Shown here: positions 21,965 through 34,052 of the stretch, one piece after another
How positions within the stretch are numbered: position 1 is the stretch's first letter
Layout of the letters: every line of letters starts with the position of its first letter
Origin: Pelobates cultripes
Lineage: Eukaryota; Chordata; Amphibia; Anura; Pelobatidae
Reading direction: 5' to 3'
Assembly: GCA_933207985.1 (NCBI GenBank)
Contig: OW240914.1
Location: 283,960,069 to 284,024,068 of the forward strand
DNA length: 64,000 bases
Notes under the pieces: model-generated
The model's input: the letters and a program-made list of their open reading frames with translations, nothing else
What the model was told of the DNA's origin: nothing
Databases searched by the model: none
Translations under genes and position numbers: made by a program

Positions 21965-22255
21965 ATTTGCTGCATTGTATTCCCCTTGCTACCATGAATC
22001 ATCCACTTGGACCAGACAGGATTTGTCCCAGGAAAGGAAGTCTGGGACAATACCATATGGGTGCTGTAACTCATCGAGATACCGAAGCAGAGGGTACATC
22101 CAGTTCTCTTCCTGTATCTGACGGATGCTAAAAAAGCGTTCAACAATATTGACTGGGGTCTTATGTAAGACATGCTGCATACCATAGGGGCTTGTCTTAA
22201 GTTTCTCTCTTGGATATCAGCATTATAAGCTAGCCCAACCGCAAGACTACAAAAA
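21965..22255 (+). pseudogene. L1-like RT fragment
   Basis: Plus-strand frames give IIHLDQTGFVPGKE, then LTDAKKAFNNIDW (family form DAEKAFD..W) and SPTAR, the order seen in the RT palm of L1/Tx1 ORF2 proteins. The frame is broken and no L1 flanks are visible. Confidence 0.6.
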
Positions 22256-23325
22256 AAAACCATTTGCTGCATTATGCCTCTTCTTTCTTTAAAACAAAAT
22301 CACCCTTTTGGTTTCTTAGTAAGTGTGACATTTCCTGGCCCTTCTTTTCACTGTTGCAATTCATACTTCACACTTTAAACCAACAATTAATTTTAGCTTT
22401 CATAATCTATGTGTAATGAGTCAGACATGATATATATATATATATATATATATAAAGCTGAAAGTAACAATTTTATCATCAAAACTATACGTATGAATAA
22501 TACAGAACTGTGAGACATTAACCCAGTAAGGACTGTTAAACTCTTTTTCAGCAACCGTCAGATACAGTAAGAGAACTGGATGTCTCCTCCACCTCCCTAT
22601 CGTGATATCCATTAACTGGTATCGGCATTTCCTCACATACAACGTCATGGGAGGAATGTCCAAAGTGCATGCGCTTGTATGGCGTTATAGAACGAGAATC
22701 CTTTAATCCAGTTTCACCCGTTTGCTCCAGCCGCGTTATGTTTTTTAAGAAAGAAAGGTATGCTACATTTTTCATTTACTCTCCATGTGGATTAAGGCAA
22801 TTTTTTGTCTAGCTTCCTAATTTCCACTATAGAACCAAATGCCCAAAAACAAATGAATCTGTCCACATTGTGGAAGACTGTGGAACCAGCACATAGATTT
22901 GCTACGGAGGAAAATGTGTTTTATACCTACCTCTGCTTCAGTCGTCAATCCAGTATATGCTTCAATAGCATTCTTTAGATTAAGGTATCTATGCCACTAT
23001 AGTGAATGTGGCACAGAACAGAAAAAATAAAAATCTAGACATTGTAATGCTTTTAAATACAAATAATCATATAGTACACAATACATTTATATAGTTTCTA
23101 CATTTTTAAAAATGAGAATATGAGTGCTTTGCAGTTTTTGGGGGGTTTTTATGTCTGAATTTGCAAAAGAAAAATAATACAAATAAAAGGTTGATTGTAT
23201 AATCAGTAACGCTGTAAGAGGCAGTAATGGTTTGCAATATGTGAATGTGTTGCCATGACAACTGTAACAAGGAAATGTAAAATATGCGTAAGCAGATATA
23301 ATGAGGGACTTTATTGCTTTAATAC
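22256..23325. other. No gene recognised; AT microsatellite
   Basis: Contains (AT)n at 22430-22453 and a moderately GC-rich patch (22540-22745). No ORF or RNA gene is evident. Confidence 0.55.
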
Positions 23326-23890
23326 AGAGACACAATGAGTGTCTCTGGAAGCTTCAAAACAACTCTAGTTTAATCAAGCAGTTTTGGTGTGTTGATCATG
23401 CCCCTGCAGGGTCACTGCTCAATTCTCTGCCATTTAGGAATTAAATACATTTTGTTTCTATCCATGCAGCCCTAGTAATGCCTTCCATGGCTGTGACTTA
23501 TACAGCCTGCATGGAATAATAGTTTCCACTTTCAATCAGATGTTAACTTGCTTTAGAATTTTTTATCTCTTGCTCTGTAAATTGAAATTTAACCACACTG
23601 GAAGCTGCTGTAGGGTCTAGTAGGCTAGTTATAGAACAGGAGATATACATTTTAAATTAGACTGTGCAATAAAAAAATAAAATGTTTAAATGCTATATCT
23701 CTCTGTAGATGGAGTGTTCAGGAAGGCTGTGCAAGTCAATACAGGGAGGTTTGACCAGGGCTGCATCTACAAAGTTATTTGAGTCCAAAATGGCAGAGAA
23801 CTAAGCAGTGAGACTACATGGGTATGATCTATACACCAAAACGGATTCCTTAAGCTTAAGTTGTTGTGGTGCCTATAGTGTCCCTTCAAC
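23326..23890. mobile_element. Diverged MITE of the TTAAAGG(G/A)ACACTATAG family
   Basis: The right end (GTTGTGGTGCCTATAGTGTCCCTT) and internal blocks (GATCATGCCCCTGCAGGGTCACTGCTC, GCTGTGCAAGTC) match the better preserved copy at 60253-61021 along its length. The left end is decayed. Confidence 0.7.
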
Positions 23891-23894
23891 ATAA

Positions 23895-24529
23895 GATAGC
23901 ACACTAAGAATGCTATATTGTAGCTGGGGAGGAATTTCATATTGTATATGAAGTAAAATTAACATTAGTATATTATTTGTTTATTATTTAATATTATTTT
24001 ATTTTTCTATAATTCAATTAATTTTACAGTGACTTTTTAGAAAGTGTGATTATTTTAAAGGTATTCAGTGGAGTAACAATGCAGCAATCTAGAAATGCAG
24101 AAATCTAGATACTTGCTAGCAATTCTGGTAGCATACTGTGGAGATGAAATTATATTATATTATATATCATTTATGATGAAGTTCTATTTGTCATGACAGA
24201 TACCAGTTAATCAATGCAGTTTTAGATCAGTCTCAGAACTAAGAGTTACTGTAGAATACCTAATACACCATACACCAGCAATGCAATAAAGTAGTTTACC
24301 TATCATGTACTACATCTCAATTATAAGTTCAACTGCAAAATCAAATTACATAAGATGATTATCAATTAGTATGCATCAACTATAAAAGCTTGATGAGGCA
24401 ATTAACAGGTTCCCAAAAAAGGCACAGACATAGTGCAAAAACTACTAGTGCATCAGTCACAAAAAATACCTGCAATATGATTTAATGCTAAAGGAAAATA
24501 TTCCTAAAAATAATAACTAGACTAGGAGA
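23895..24529. other. No recognised feature
   Basis: AT-rich DNA with no ORF or transposon end. Confidence 0.5.
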
Positions 24530-24607
24530 TTCATTTTGGTCCGAACTGCAATAAGGCTAGATTGCCGTTTTTTTTTGTTCTAAATAGTACATTTGCTGCC
24601 TGCGGTG

Positions 24608-26048
24608 CACTTCATATCTGAGAGTCAAATAGAACCATCAAATACTGTGGTTACTTTGCTCTTTTAAAAATTCACATTTTATTTTGGTGCTAAAAAGTAA
24701 ATTTGGGGCATGCATTTCATTTCTGTCACGGGTGGCGGTCCGGAAACCGGGACCCCTGAGTGCCTGATGAGAAGTTGGGAGTCTCAGCGTGGTAATGGAC
24801 TATCAGGGCCTGGTGCAGGGTAACCACACATCCTCTGGTGTTGAGCACCAACGTTTGCGCGGCCACATACTAGAACCCTGATGCAGCTACAGCGGATCCC
24901 AGGAACTAGGAGCTTGATATTGCAGACCTCCCAGGAACTGGATAGGGGGGCTCTGCAGCAGACATGTATCAAGTACAGAAACAAGGCAAGACTAGTCACC
25001 AAACATGAAAACAAGACAGAACTAGTAGAATCCAGAACCAGAGAAGGATAGGAAGCTAAACCCAGAACATGTACACAATACATAAAGGAACATTAACTAA
25101 ACAGGGGCAGGACAGGACTGTACATGAACTGGGAATACAAGACAAAATAAAACAAGACAAGAGATACAAGGTAAAACAAGGAGAAATAACTAAGCACTAT
25201 ATATGAAAATCATGGGGATTTAGTCACATTATATGATCATACATTGCATAAACCTGCCAACAACGCCCATGTACCCCACATCTGGCAGGTCCTACACTGC
25301 CTAATGTATGCTAAAACAACCAAAGAAGACATATATAGCACTTACCTGCAAGAAAGGGCAGAAGCCTTGAGCAGCTGCCTGCAGGAACACTGAAACAAAA
25401 GGAATGATGGAAAACAAACATTTAAAAGGAAACCTGGAGACTGGGAAACCCAGGGATGGATTACAGGAATGAACCCAGAAATCCCAGCAATAAAGAAAAC
25501 CAGACATAGAATAGAAAACCAGAAAAACTAAACAAGAATTGTAAAAAGAGTACTGGATACCAGAAGCCAAGGCCAGACATCTCCACAGAACAGAGCAGGA
25601 TGTGACAATATCTGAGAGTCAATTAGAACCGTCAAATACTGTGCTTACATCGCAGTTTGACCAATTCACATTTTTTTTGTGCTAATAAGTAAATTTGGGG
25701 TGTGCACTTCATATCTGAGAGTCAAATAGAACCGTCAAATACTGTGCTTACATCGCAGTTTGAAAAATTCACATTTTTTTGGTGCTAAAAAGTACATTTG
25801 GGGCGTGCACTTCATATCTGAGAGTCAAATAGAACCGTCAAATACTGTGGTTACATCGCACTTTGAAAAATTAATTTTTTTTTGTGCTAAAAAGTACATT
25901 TGTCGTGTGCACTTCATATCTGAGAGTCAAATAGAACCGTCAAATACTGTGGTTACATCGCACTTTGAAAAATTTACATTTCTTTGCTGCTAAAAAGTAA
26001 ATTTGTGGCATGCACTTCATATCTGAGAGTCAAATAGAACCATCAAAT
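24608..26048 (+). repeat. ~102-bp subterminal tandem array of the hAT element
   Basis: Units begin GCACTTCATATCTGAGAGTC at 24609, 25704, 25807, 25908 and 26012, with a partial unit right after the LTR at 25608. Spacing is 101-104 bp. The last unit runs into the transposase gene. Such arrays often hold transposase binding sites. Confidence 0.88.
24724..25607 (-). mobile_element. Solo LTR inserted in the hAT tandem array
   Basis: The 884-bp insert begins TGTCACGGG and ends ATGTGACA, with the short inverted ends expected of an LTR. It interrupts one array unit exactly, with ATTTC on the left and ATATC on the right (a 5-bp target duplication with one mismatch). Orientation is tentative: minus puts TGTCACATCC first. 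Confidence 0.7.
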
Positions 26049-27598
26049 AAGGGACGTGGCCCTGGTCGTGGTGCTGCTGGTGTTGGTGGAGCTTCTGTTG
26101 CAGGGAGAGGATGTGGTCGATCTGTGCCAGCTACACGCACAAGTGAAACACCTTCCTCAGATGCGAGTAGGCGAGAGAATGCCGCTCTACGAATGTTGAG
26201 GCCAGAACAAGTACAGGCGATAGTAGATTGGATGGCTGACAGGGCCTCCAGTTCCTTCACATTGTCTCCCATCCGGTCCCCTGCTGAAAGCTCAGAGTTG
26301 GCACCTGCAGCCCATGGCCATCTGTCTTTCACCTCAGCCCCTTGCAAACCAGCCAAGCAGTCTGAGTCACAAGTCATGCAGCAGTCTCTAATGCTTTTTG
26401 ATGACTCTTCTGGCAGGGTTTCCGTGGGCCATCAACTTAGCCCTGCCCCAGAAGTGGAAGAGATTGAGTTCACTGATGCACAACCACTTATGTGTCAGGA
26501 TGTGGACATGTGAGGACCACCGCAGCACGTCTCTGATGATGACGAAACACAGGTGCCAACTGCTGTGGCTTTCTGCAGTGTGCAGACTGGCAAGGAGGGC
26601 AGGGTTGAGGAGTGGGTGGAAGATGACCCCACATGGAATCAAGGCCATGCGAGTGACGTGTCCAGTTTGGAGGAAGAGGCGGTGGTCACACAGAGGTACC
26701 AGCACAGCATAAGAGGCAGCAGGGTGCAAAAGCAGAGCGGCCGTCCCCTAGACAGTACGCCTGCTACTGCCCACTGCACCCAGGGACCGAGCACACCAAA
26801 GCCAGCTCCAAGGAGTTCCCTGGCATGGCAGTTCTTCAGACAATGTGCTGATGACAAGACACGAGTGGTTTGCACGCTGTGCAATCAGAGACTGAAGCGA
26901 GGCATAAACGTTCTAAACCTGAGTACAACCTGCATGACCAGGTATCTACATGCAAAGCTCAAGCTGCAGTGGAGTAAGCACCTCAAAAACCAAGAAAGGT
27001 CTCAGGCTCCTCCTGCTTCCTCTTCTGCTGCTGTCTTGGCCTCCACCTCCACCTCTGGAGTGACAGTGGCACCTGCCACCTAGCAAACAGAGGATGTGAC
27101 AGCAACACCACCATGTCCGCCACCGTCCCCAAGAATCTCCACACTGTCCCATGGAAGTGTTCAGCTGTCCATCTCCCAAACACCGGAGAGATAAAGGAAG
27201 TACCCTCCTACCCACTCGTGATCCCATGCCAGCATTTTAAAATTCCTGGCCTTTGAAATGCTGTCATTCAGTCTGGTGGAGACCTGATGGTGGTGGCTGT
27301 CCCACAATACGTGGTTCCCAGCCGCCACTACATTTCCAGGCGAGCCATCCCTTCTCTGCAAAACCAGTTGGCGGACAAAATCAGGTGTGCACTGCGCAAC
27401 GTCATCTGTGGCAAGGTCCACATAACCACTGATACGTGGACCAGTAAGCACGGGCAGGGACGCTATATCTCCCTAACTGCACACTGGGCAAATGTAGTGG
27501 TGGCTGGGCCTGAGGCGGATAGCAGTTTGGCGCATGTCCTTTCGCCACCAAGGATTGCAGGGCATTTCTCTTTGCCCCCTGTTGCCTTCTCCTCCTAG
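26049..27598 (+). pseudogene. hAT transposase, N-terminal part with BED zinc finger
   Basis: The frame from 26010 (the first codons are array sequence) encodes a Gly/Arg-rich start, then LRPEQVQAIVDWM, an acidic linker, and a BED-type zinc finger at about 26817-26985 with VCTLC as the Cys pair and a YLH…KH His pair. A TGA at 26511-26513 breaks the frame once (it continues at once in the same phase); a TAG near 27081 and a frameshift follow. The region 27287-27598 contains TTDTWTSKHGQGRYISLTAHW-like sequence, whose Asp is the first catalytic residue of hAT transposases. The frame ends before the second Asp. Confidence 0.8.
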
Positions 27599-27728
27599 TC
27601 CGCTTCCTCCTCCTCTACCACTTCCTCATCCAGTCGACGTAACACCTTCACCACCAACTTCAGCACAGCCAGGGGGAAACGACAGCAGGCTGTTTTAAAA
27701 CTCATATGTTTGGGGGAAAAACCCCACA

Positions 27729-28050
27729 TCCCTCCTTCTGTTACTCCCCCCTCCTTCTGTTACTCCCCTCCACCTTCTGTTACTCCCCCCTCCTCCTTCT
27801 GTTACTCCCCCCTCCTCCTGTTACTCCCCCATTCTCCTACTGTTACTCACCCTCCTTCTGCTCCCCCTCCTCCTTCTGTTACTCCCCACCTCCTCCTGTT
27901 ACTTCCTCCTTCCCTTCTGTTACCCTCCTTCCTTCTGTTACTCCCCTCCTTCCTTCTGTTACTCCTCCCCCTTATGTTACTCCCCCCTCCTCCTTCTGTT
28001 ACCCCCCCTTCTGTTACTCCCCCTCCTTCTGTTACTCCCCCCCCTCACCT
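27729..28050 (+). repeat. CTCCTTCTGTTACTCCCC minisatellite
   Basis: About 18-bp units with length variants; all pyrimidine except for single G and A positions. Long apparent ORFs over it are artefacts of the repeat. Confidence 0.92.
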
Positions 28051-28058
28051 CCCCTTTC

Positions 28059-28298
28059 CTGTAGCGTGGCCGAGCTCTTCTCCGGTCCGTGGTGCCCGGC
28101 CAGAGTGATAGGAAGGTGCACACTCAGTGTGCACTTCCTGTCACTCCGGCCCGGTACCGGAAACAGAAACTCCGCGCGAAACAGGAGTTTCTGTTTCCTG
28201 TACCCGGCCGGACTGACAGGAAATTTACACTGAGTGTGGACCTTCCTATCACTCCGGCCAGGCACCGCGGACCGGAGAGGAGCTCGGCCATGCTACAG
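28059..28298. repeat. Inverted repeat with ~115-bp arms
   Basis: Arms 28059-28173 and 28184-28298, from TGTAGCGTGGCCGAGCTC to GAGCTCGGCCATGCTACA, around a 10-bp loop GCGCGAAACA. Several mismatches and small gaps. Confidence 0.88.
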
Positions 28299-28468
28299 GG
28301 GAGGGGAGGGTATGGGAGAAGCAGCGCTGCAGCCACCTGAGGCTCTTTACAGAGCGCTTAGGTGGCTGCAGCATTAGAAACAGCCCTGCAGCAGCTAGTT
28401 TTAAAAGGATTTGGGGCAGCCTGGGGGCAATTGCCTCCCTGGCCCAGCCCGCCCCTGCCAGTGCCGCT

Positions 28469-29461
28469 GATGCCGTTCTCATCCTTACTATCCTGCTTCT
28501 ATGTCTCCTTAAAAAAACGATTTGGGCGATGATGGAAGAGGATTTGGCACAGGAGGAAGAGGAGGAGGAAGAGGGGTCATTTCCATGGTTATCAGGCCAG
28601 TCATTCACAAGTGGCTCGGAGGGTGGGTTCCTGCACCAGCATAGGCCAGGTACACAATTGTCCAGCCAGAGCACGGGTCTGGAGGATGAGGAGGAGGAAG
28701 AACCGTGTTCACAGCAGGGTGGCACCCAACGCAGCACGTGGGCATCACTGGAGCGTGGCTGGGGGGATACGGAGGACACAGACGATACACCTCCCACAGA
28801 GGACAGCTTGTCCTTGCCTCTGGGCAGCCTGGCACACATGAGCGACTACATGCTGCAGTGCCTGCGCGACGACTGCCGAGTTGCCCACATTCTAACTTGT
28901 GCTGATTACTGGGTGGCCACCCTGCTTGATCCCCGTTACAAGGACCACCTGCCGTCCTTAATTCCCTCACTGGAATGTGATCGGAAGATGCGCGCCTAAA
29001 AGAGCACGCTGGTAGACGCGCTGCTGAGGGCATTCCCAACTGACACCGGGGGCTCAGTGGAAGCACAAAGCAAAGTCAGAGGAGGAGGAAGAGGTCGCCA
29101 ACGCACGCCACAACAACTAGCACCACCAGCTGATATGGAATGTCTTAGCAGGAGGCAGCATTTCAGCAACATGGTGGAACAGTACGTGTGCACACACCGA
29201 CACGTACTGACTGATGGGTCTGCCCTATTCAACTTCTGGGTCTCCAAATTGGGCACATGGCCTGAGCTTGCCCTTTATGCCTTGGAGGTGCTGGCCTGCC
29301 CTGCAGCCAGTGTATTGTCTGAATGTGTGTTTAGCACAGCAGGGGGCGTTATCACAGACAAGCGCAGCCGCCTGTCTACAGCCAACATGGACAAGCTCAC
29401 GTTTAGTAAAATGAACCAGGCATGGATCCCACCAGACTTGTCTGTACCTTGTGCAGAATAG
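28469..29461 (+). pseudogene. hAT transposase, C-terminal part with dimerisation domain
   Basis: One frame from 28529 to 29461 with a single TAA at 28997-28999. It contains an acidic Glu-rich stretch, ATLLDPRYKDHL, and the hAT C-terminal dimerisation motif from about 29280: LACPAASVLSE.VFSTAG, then DKRSRL. This is the most conserved part of hAT transposases. The N-terminal half is separated from it by the inserted element and appears to lack the segment with the second catalytic Asp. Confidence 0.82.
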
Positions 29462-29978
29462 ACATTTATACCGGCCTCACCCAGCCATTGTTATACTCAA
29501 GTGCACTTATTCTTTGTTTTCTTTTTTTATATGACCCAATATTTTGGGGGCTACCCCAATAAAAAATAAAAAATAAAAAAAACAGTGTTGGCTACCTCCC
29601 CCGCCTCAACCGCTGCTTCCACCTACACCGCCACGGTCACCGCCTCCTCAACCTCTTCCTCCTAGTTCAAGATTATTATTTTTAATTTTTATGTATTTTA
29701 TGTAATTTTAAGTTATTTCCCTATCCACATTTGTTTGTAGGGCACTTGTCCTACTCTTACCCCCATTTTACTTCCTTTTTCAGCCCTCTAGCCCTTTCCA
29801 GGACTTTTTTTAGAGCCATGTTAGTGCCCAAAAGTTTGGGTCCCCATTGACTTCAATGGGGTCCGGGTTCAGGGTCAAGTTCGGATCAAGTTCGAGGCTG
29901 AACTCAAACTTTTTGCCGATGTTTGGCCGATCCAGGCGAACCTGAACATCCAGGTGTCCGCTCAACTCTACTCACTAG

Positions 29979-30460
29979 ATCTGCAAAACAAATAACAGGA
30001 AAATGCTCATATCAGTTTACTGAAATATATATACATAATAATATATTATGTACATATTTTGCACTACACTAATTGTGCCATTTGCATGCATTTTTGATTA
30101 TTCTGATTTGGTTCCCAAACTAGGTATTCAGTGTCCAAATTCTTCTAAAGCTGAAATGATATTCGACTTAAATTCGGGTGTCCGAAAATAGAAAAAATGG
30201 TTTAGCAAAGTCAAAACTAAATCCATGATCTTTACAAATCTGTAATTTAGAAAAAGACTGTAGAAACTATTTGGATCCAAGAACAAAAACTAGATCATTG
30301 AGCCTTGAACCATGACTCTTTTTTTCAGGAACAATTTCTAGACCTCCATCTGAAGCAAACCATGGACCTTAACCTTCTCTCTGGAAAAAGAATAATGTAT
30401 ATAATGTTTTCTGATTTTATCTTTTAGGGGTTTAGTTACAGTATATAATTTTTATATATA
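29979..30460. other. No recognised feature
   Basis: AT-rich flank of the hAT element. CTCACTAG (29971-29978) would be the right target-site copy; no matching left copy was found. Confidence 0.5.
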
Positions 30461-30464
30461 TTTA

Positions 30465-30600
30465 TCTTGAGAAAGGGCCTGAATGGGCCAAAATGTTGGT
30501 CGAACACTTATGTTTTTGGGACACCTTTTGTTTTTGGGAAGACCTTTGAGTGCACCCTTTTATTAGTCTTTATATTTTCAATGCAGGTTTAGCACCTAGG
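30465..30600 (+). other. Penelope-type remnant with decayed hammerhead-like motif
   Basis: CTTGAGAAAGG, a GGCC-TGAAT-GGCC-type hairpin and CAAAATGTTGG occupy the places of CUGANGA, stem II and GAAAC. Followed by GAGTGCACCC, as in the 18.8-kb remnant. Confidence 0.42.
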
Positions 30601-30611
30601 CAGTATCCAAG

Positions 30612-30614
<3 letters not shown>

Positions 30615-30688
<74 letters not shown>

Positions 30689-30711
30689 CAGGTAATGTGG
30701 CTGCACTCACG

Positions 30712-30756
<45 letters not shown>
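30615..30756. repeat. (TA)n and (GA)n microsatellites
   Basis: Pure TA run at 30615-30684 and pure GA run at 30714-30756, separated by 28 bp of unique sequence. Confidence 0.95.
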
Positions 30757-30758
<2 letters not shown>

Positions 30759-31899
30759 ATAAAATGAACCAACAAAGTTATGGTGGAGAAAAAAGTTATT
30801 GAAAATCCCTACCATCTGAAGTCAGTGGATAGTCAGTACATTGTTAAACACAAAGCAGTTGTTTACAGCAGACATAAACTTCAAGGAATCCATGTTTAGG
30901 ATGGAATAGTAAGGCAAAAAGGTGATACTTTGTTTAACTAATTTGCATATGCCCACCCAGAAAACTTTGCAGTAGTAACATCACTGCAATTTTTAGAGTC
31001 TTATGGCTTGACTGGTGTGTGCAGACCAGTGTTTAACAATATAAATTAGGGGAATGGTGTACCTTCTAGTGTCTGTAAGATCGTCTCACTCTGGCTGGTC
31101 AGAACTCCAGTTACATGAACTTTAACAAAAACTGATTCCCCGCTAGATCCCTTTTTCTCTTTGTCTAGATGGGATTTAGTTACATCTTCACTAAAAAAAA
31201 TAACAAAGAAGGCTGAGATGCTTCGTTGGGGTTACTGTATCTTTCCTGCAGAGGGAACATGCAAATATCTCACTTCTTAACATCCCTGCTGCATGGGATC
31301 CATTTGATTTTAAAAATGTCCTTTGTAACATATGAGCCAAAACATTATTGAGACTATTATTGAGACTTTATAGGAGACATATAAAATGGCAAACTATTTC
31401 AAATTCCACCCATTTTTAGAGTTCAAATGTCTTCTTTTTTGGCTTATATAAATGAACATCTCACAGGACAAGGAAATTAAATAATACTTTTAAAAGGGGG
31501 TTAATAAAGGACACTGTAGGGAAGCTATCCACTTAAGGATCAGATCTATAACTAAATCAAAGGTGAAGCTGTAACATCAATATGCCAGTGATCCTTTTGG
31601 AAAAATCAGCCCTGATAAAAAAATTTACCAGCCCAATAATGCACTGTTCCAGCACATTGCCCAGATATGGAGATCTTAAAATAGAAAAATAAAAACTACT
31701 ACTCTAATGTGAAAGAAAGCACTCATAGGGCTTCAAAATAAACAAACAGCAAATTTGTTTAAAGCAGATGTGCATATGCATATAATCAATGTTTTGGTCC
31801 AACTACCTTGACATAATAAGTTTGGTAATGGGACTGAAATGGTGAATGTATGCTGTTGCTCAGCTGTAAAAAATGACTGTAGTGGTTCTGGTGACTCTA
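30757..31899. other. No gene recognised
   Basis: AT-rich. GTAGTGGTTCTGGTGACTCTAG near 31879 resembles a lone MITE end of the 60253 family. Confidence 0.5.
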
Positions 31900-31904
31900 G
31901 TTTG

Positions 31905-32799
31905 TGTGGCGGTATACTCTCCTGAAGATGGGTTAATTCCGCCTGTGGTCGCCCCTTCTAGTTGTGATCAGCCCCAGCGTGATTATAGCTGCTGAGTAGT
32001 GATTATAGTTACTGCAGAAGGGTGACCACGGTATCACCCAAACAGTAGTAGAGACTGAGTGAAGGGTGAAGTAGATCTTTTTATTCCCAGCCAAATGGCT
32101 CACATTTATACAGAATCTGGTACAGTAGACACTCGCCAAACACGCCCGTAAACACACCCACAAAATGTCCACAAAATACAATGTCATCGTGACTCAGCAA
32201 AAACAGTTTAATGATGAAAAACCATAAAAACACATATTTCCCACATAGAAAATCCCACAGTCTATACATCTCCAGATAGCCTGGATTTGAGCACCCAACA
32301 TATCCGAAAAGCACTCAGATCCCATGAACAGAGCCGAAACGCCACCATGTGGAAGTTCTGACCGGCCTCACACATTGTCCTATGCCCAAAACAGGTGCAG
32401 GGTGTTTTGTGCTTTTGGCCAGTCAACCTCGGGAGTTCCATGTGAAAGAAATATCTAACACACACTCTGGCTTCTTGGAAGTGTTTGTTGGTATAAACCA
32501 TACGAACAAACCTACCGAATGGCGCTCTCCTGACCTATGTGGGGAAGGAGCAGGTGTTCGTCCAAGTTCTGCGATGTTCGAGAGTTTCAGTGACCGATTT
32601 TAGTTCCACGCGATCGACACCCAAACACCACTACCTGCATTCTCGCGAACACGATTGGGTTGGTTCGGTTCCCGAACAGTCCAAGGAAATCCCATGAACC
32701 CAGTCTTTCAATTGCCTTTTAGCATCGCCCATAGTCCTGAGGCAGGAGGCTAGCAAGCAGGCTCCTCCAGGAGCTCGTGGCGAGGGCAAGTTCACCACA
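31905..32799 (-). mobile_element. Solo LTR, minus strand, related to the 15449 LTR
   Basis: Minus-strand start TGTGGTGAACTTGCC and end ATACCGCCACA, flanked by GTTTG (31900-31904) and GTGTG (32800-32804), a likely 5-bp TSD with one mismatch. Its first ~75 bp match the 15449 LTR (a GGAGGAGCC, GCCTCCT, GACTATGG series), and an internal block (GACCGGCC.CACA…TCCTATGCCCAAAA) matches the 61045 LTR. No internal coding region adjoins. Confidence 0.75.
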
Positions 32800-32999
32800 G
32801 TGTGCCTTTACTAAGATGTCTTTCTCTCACCTGTTAATCAACGCTTAAGCATAGACTCCTGTGTTAAAGAACTGAGTTACGGGGAGAACAGGAGGCACAG
32901 ACAAAAATGCATTCCCCCCACCACAAAAACAATTAATCTTCACTTGTTTCTCTTAACCTCCCTTTTAAACGTTTGGCCCCCTTTTGTCTTTCTTATTCC

Positions 33000-33875
33000 C
33001 TCTTTTGATTGTCTTACCTGCTTTAGTGTATCTTAACTTCCATTTCTCCAACTTCTCTCTTGTGTGTCTCTTACAACCCAACTTTCTGTATTTTTTATTT
33101 TTACATCCCAGATTCTTTTGTATGTCTCTTTTACCCCTTCCCCAGTCCTATGTTTGTCTCTTCCCCAGTCCCTTTTGTGTGTCTTTCTTTCCCAAGCCCC
33201 TTTCATATGTTTCTTAGCACTAGCCCCTTTATCTTTTTCTCTTTCTCTTTCTTCCCTTCCCCAGCCCTTCTGTGTGTCTCTTATTTTCCTCCCTCAGCCC
33301 CTCTATGTATCTATTTTACCCCTTTCCCAGCCGCTCTGTGTGTCTCTTTCTTCCATAACACCTTTGTGTGTCTCCTAACCCTCTGTGTGTTTCTTTCGCC
33401 CCTTAATTCCTTTGTGTGTCTTTTTCTCTCTTCAGTCCCTTTATGTGTCTCATTCCCCCAGCCCCTCCATGTGTCCCATTTCCCCCTTTGCCCCTTCATG
33501 TGTCTCATTCACACCCCAGTTCCTCTGTGTCTCATTCACACCCCCATGACCTCTATGTGTCTCATTTCCTCCCCAACCCCTCCATGTATCTCATACTTTA
33601 CTAGTCCCCAAATGTTTTATTGCCCCAGCCCCTCCATATGTCTCATTCCCCGAGGCCCTCCATGTCTCTCATGCACACCTCCCATCCAATCCCTGTGTTT
33701 TATTTCCTCCCAGCATCTTCATTGTCCTTCCAAGTGTCTCATTTAACCCCTGGCCCTTCCATGTGTCTCATTCCCCACAGCCCCTCCAAGTATCGCATTC
33801 TCCACAGTCCCTCCAAGTGTCTCATTTCATCCCTAGCCTCTCCATGTGTCTCATTTTCCCCTCTGCCTTCCTATA
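33000..33875 (+). repeat. Pyrimidine-rich ~30-bp minisatellite
   Basis: Imperfect units of the type CCCCTCCATGTGTCTCATTC with early units closer to CTTTTGTGTGTCTC. The divergence gradient along the array suggests age at the left side. Confidence 0.88.
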
Positions 33876-33883
33876 CCTTTTTG

Positions 33884-34052
33884 TAGCATGCATGGCCTGA
33901 GCTGTGGATTATAGTGGAGGAGCTTCTGTTTCTTCTACTCAGTCTGATAGGAAGCAGTTTGGTGCACACTGAGAGCACTTTCTGTCAGGCTGGGTAGGAG
34001 AACAGAAACTCCTTTACCATGATCCGTTGCTTGGCCATGCTACAAGCTGGAA
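33884..34052. repeat. Imperfect hairpin of the 32985 element
   Basis: GTAGCATGCATGGCC at the left pairs with GGCCATGCTAC at the right. GCTTCTGTTTCTTCT pairs with the AGAACAGAAACTCC side. The loop lies near 33960-33975. Confidence 0.72.

Larger units (their letters stand above)
27729..28468. mobile_element. Non-autonomous hAT-like element: minisatellite plus hairpin, within the hAT gene
   Basis: A pyrimidine minisatellite (27729-28050) is followed by a large hairpin (28059-28298), a second small hairpin (TGCAGCCACCT…AGGTGGCTGCA near 28330-28372) and a right end GGCCCAGCCCGCCCCTG at about 28452-28468, whose complement CAGGGGCGGGCTGGGCC looks like a hAT terminus. No left terminus is present, so the insertion or a later deletion removed it along with the middle of the host transposase. 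Same design and related hairpin sequence as 32985-34166. Confidence 0.68.
24530..29970 (+). mobile_element. hAT-superfamily transposon, autonomous type, heavily disrupted
   Basis: Composite of a 5' tandem array (24608-26048), a transposase gene with BED zinc finger and hAT dimerisation domain (26049-29461) and a right end finishing in CCGCTCAACTCTA at 29970 (terminal motif TAGAGTTGAGCGG on the other strand). The left terminus is not identified; TTTGGTCCGAACTGC near 24537 may be close to it. A solo LTR and a non-autonomous element have inserted, and the catalytic middle of the transposase is missing. Confidence 0.75.

Noticed and set aside
22421..22775. Possible promoter or small gene around the GC-rich patch at 22540-22745
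   Set aside because: No CpG-island-like extent, no exon or ORF with conserved pattern.
27706..28233. Pro/Ser/Tyr-rich open frames of up to 175 codons
   Set aside because: Translation of the CTCCTTCTGTTACTCCCC minisatellite; frames are open only because the unit lacks stops.
28249..29066. Long minus-strand frames opposite the hAT C-terminus
   Set aside because: Antisense shadows of the hAT transposase, which has recognisable motifs on the plus strand.
30550..30815. Tyr-Ile and Arg-Glu repeat peptides
   Set aside because: Translation of (TA)n and (GA)n microsatellites.
33060..33886. Long Cys/Pro/Leu-rich open frames, up to 228 codons
   Set aside because: Low-complexity product of the pyrimidine minisatellite; no domain and no codon bias.
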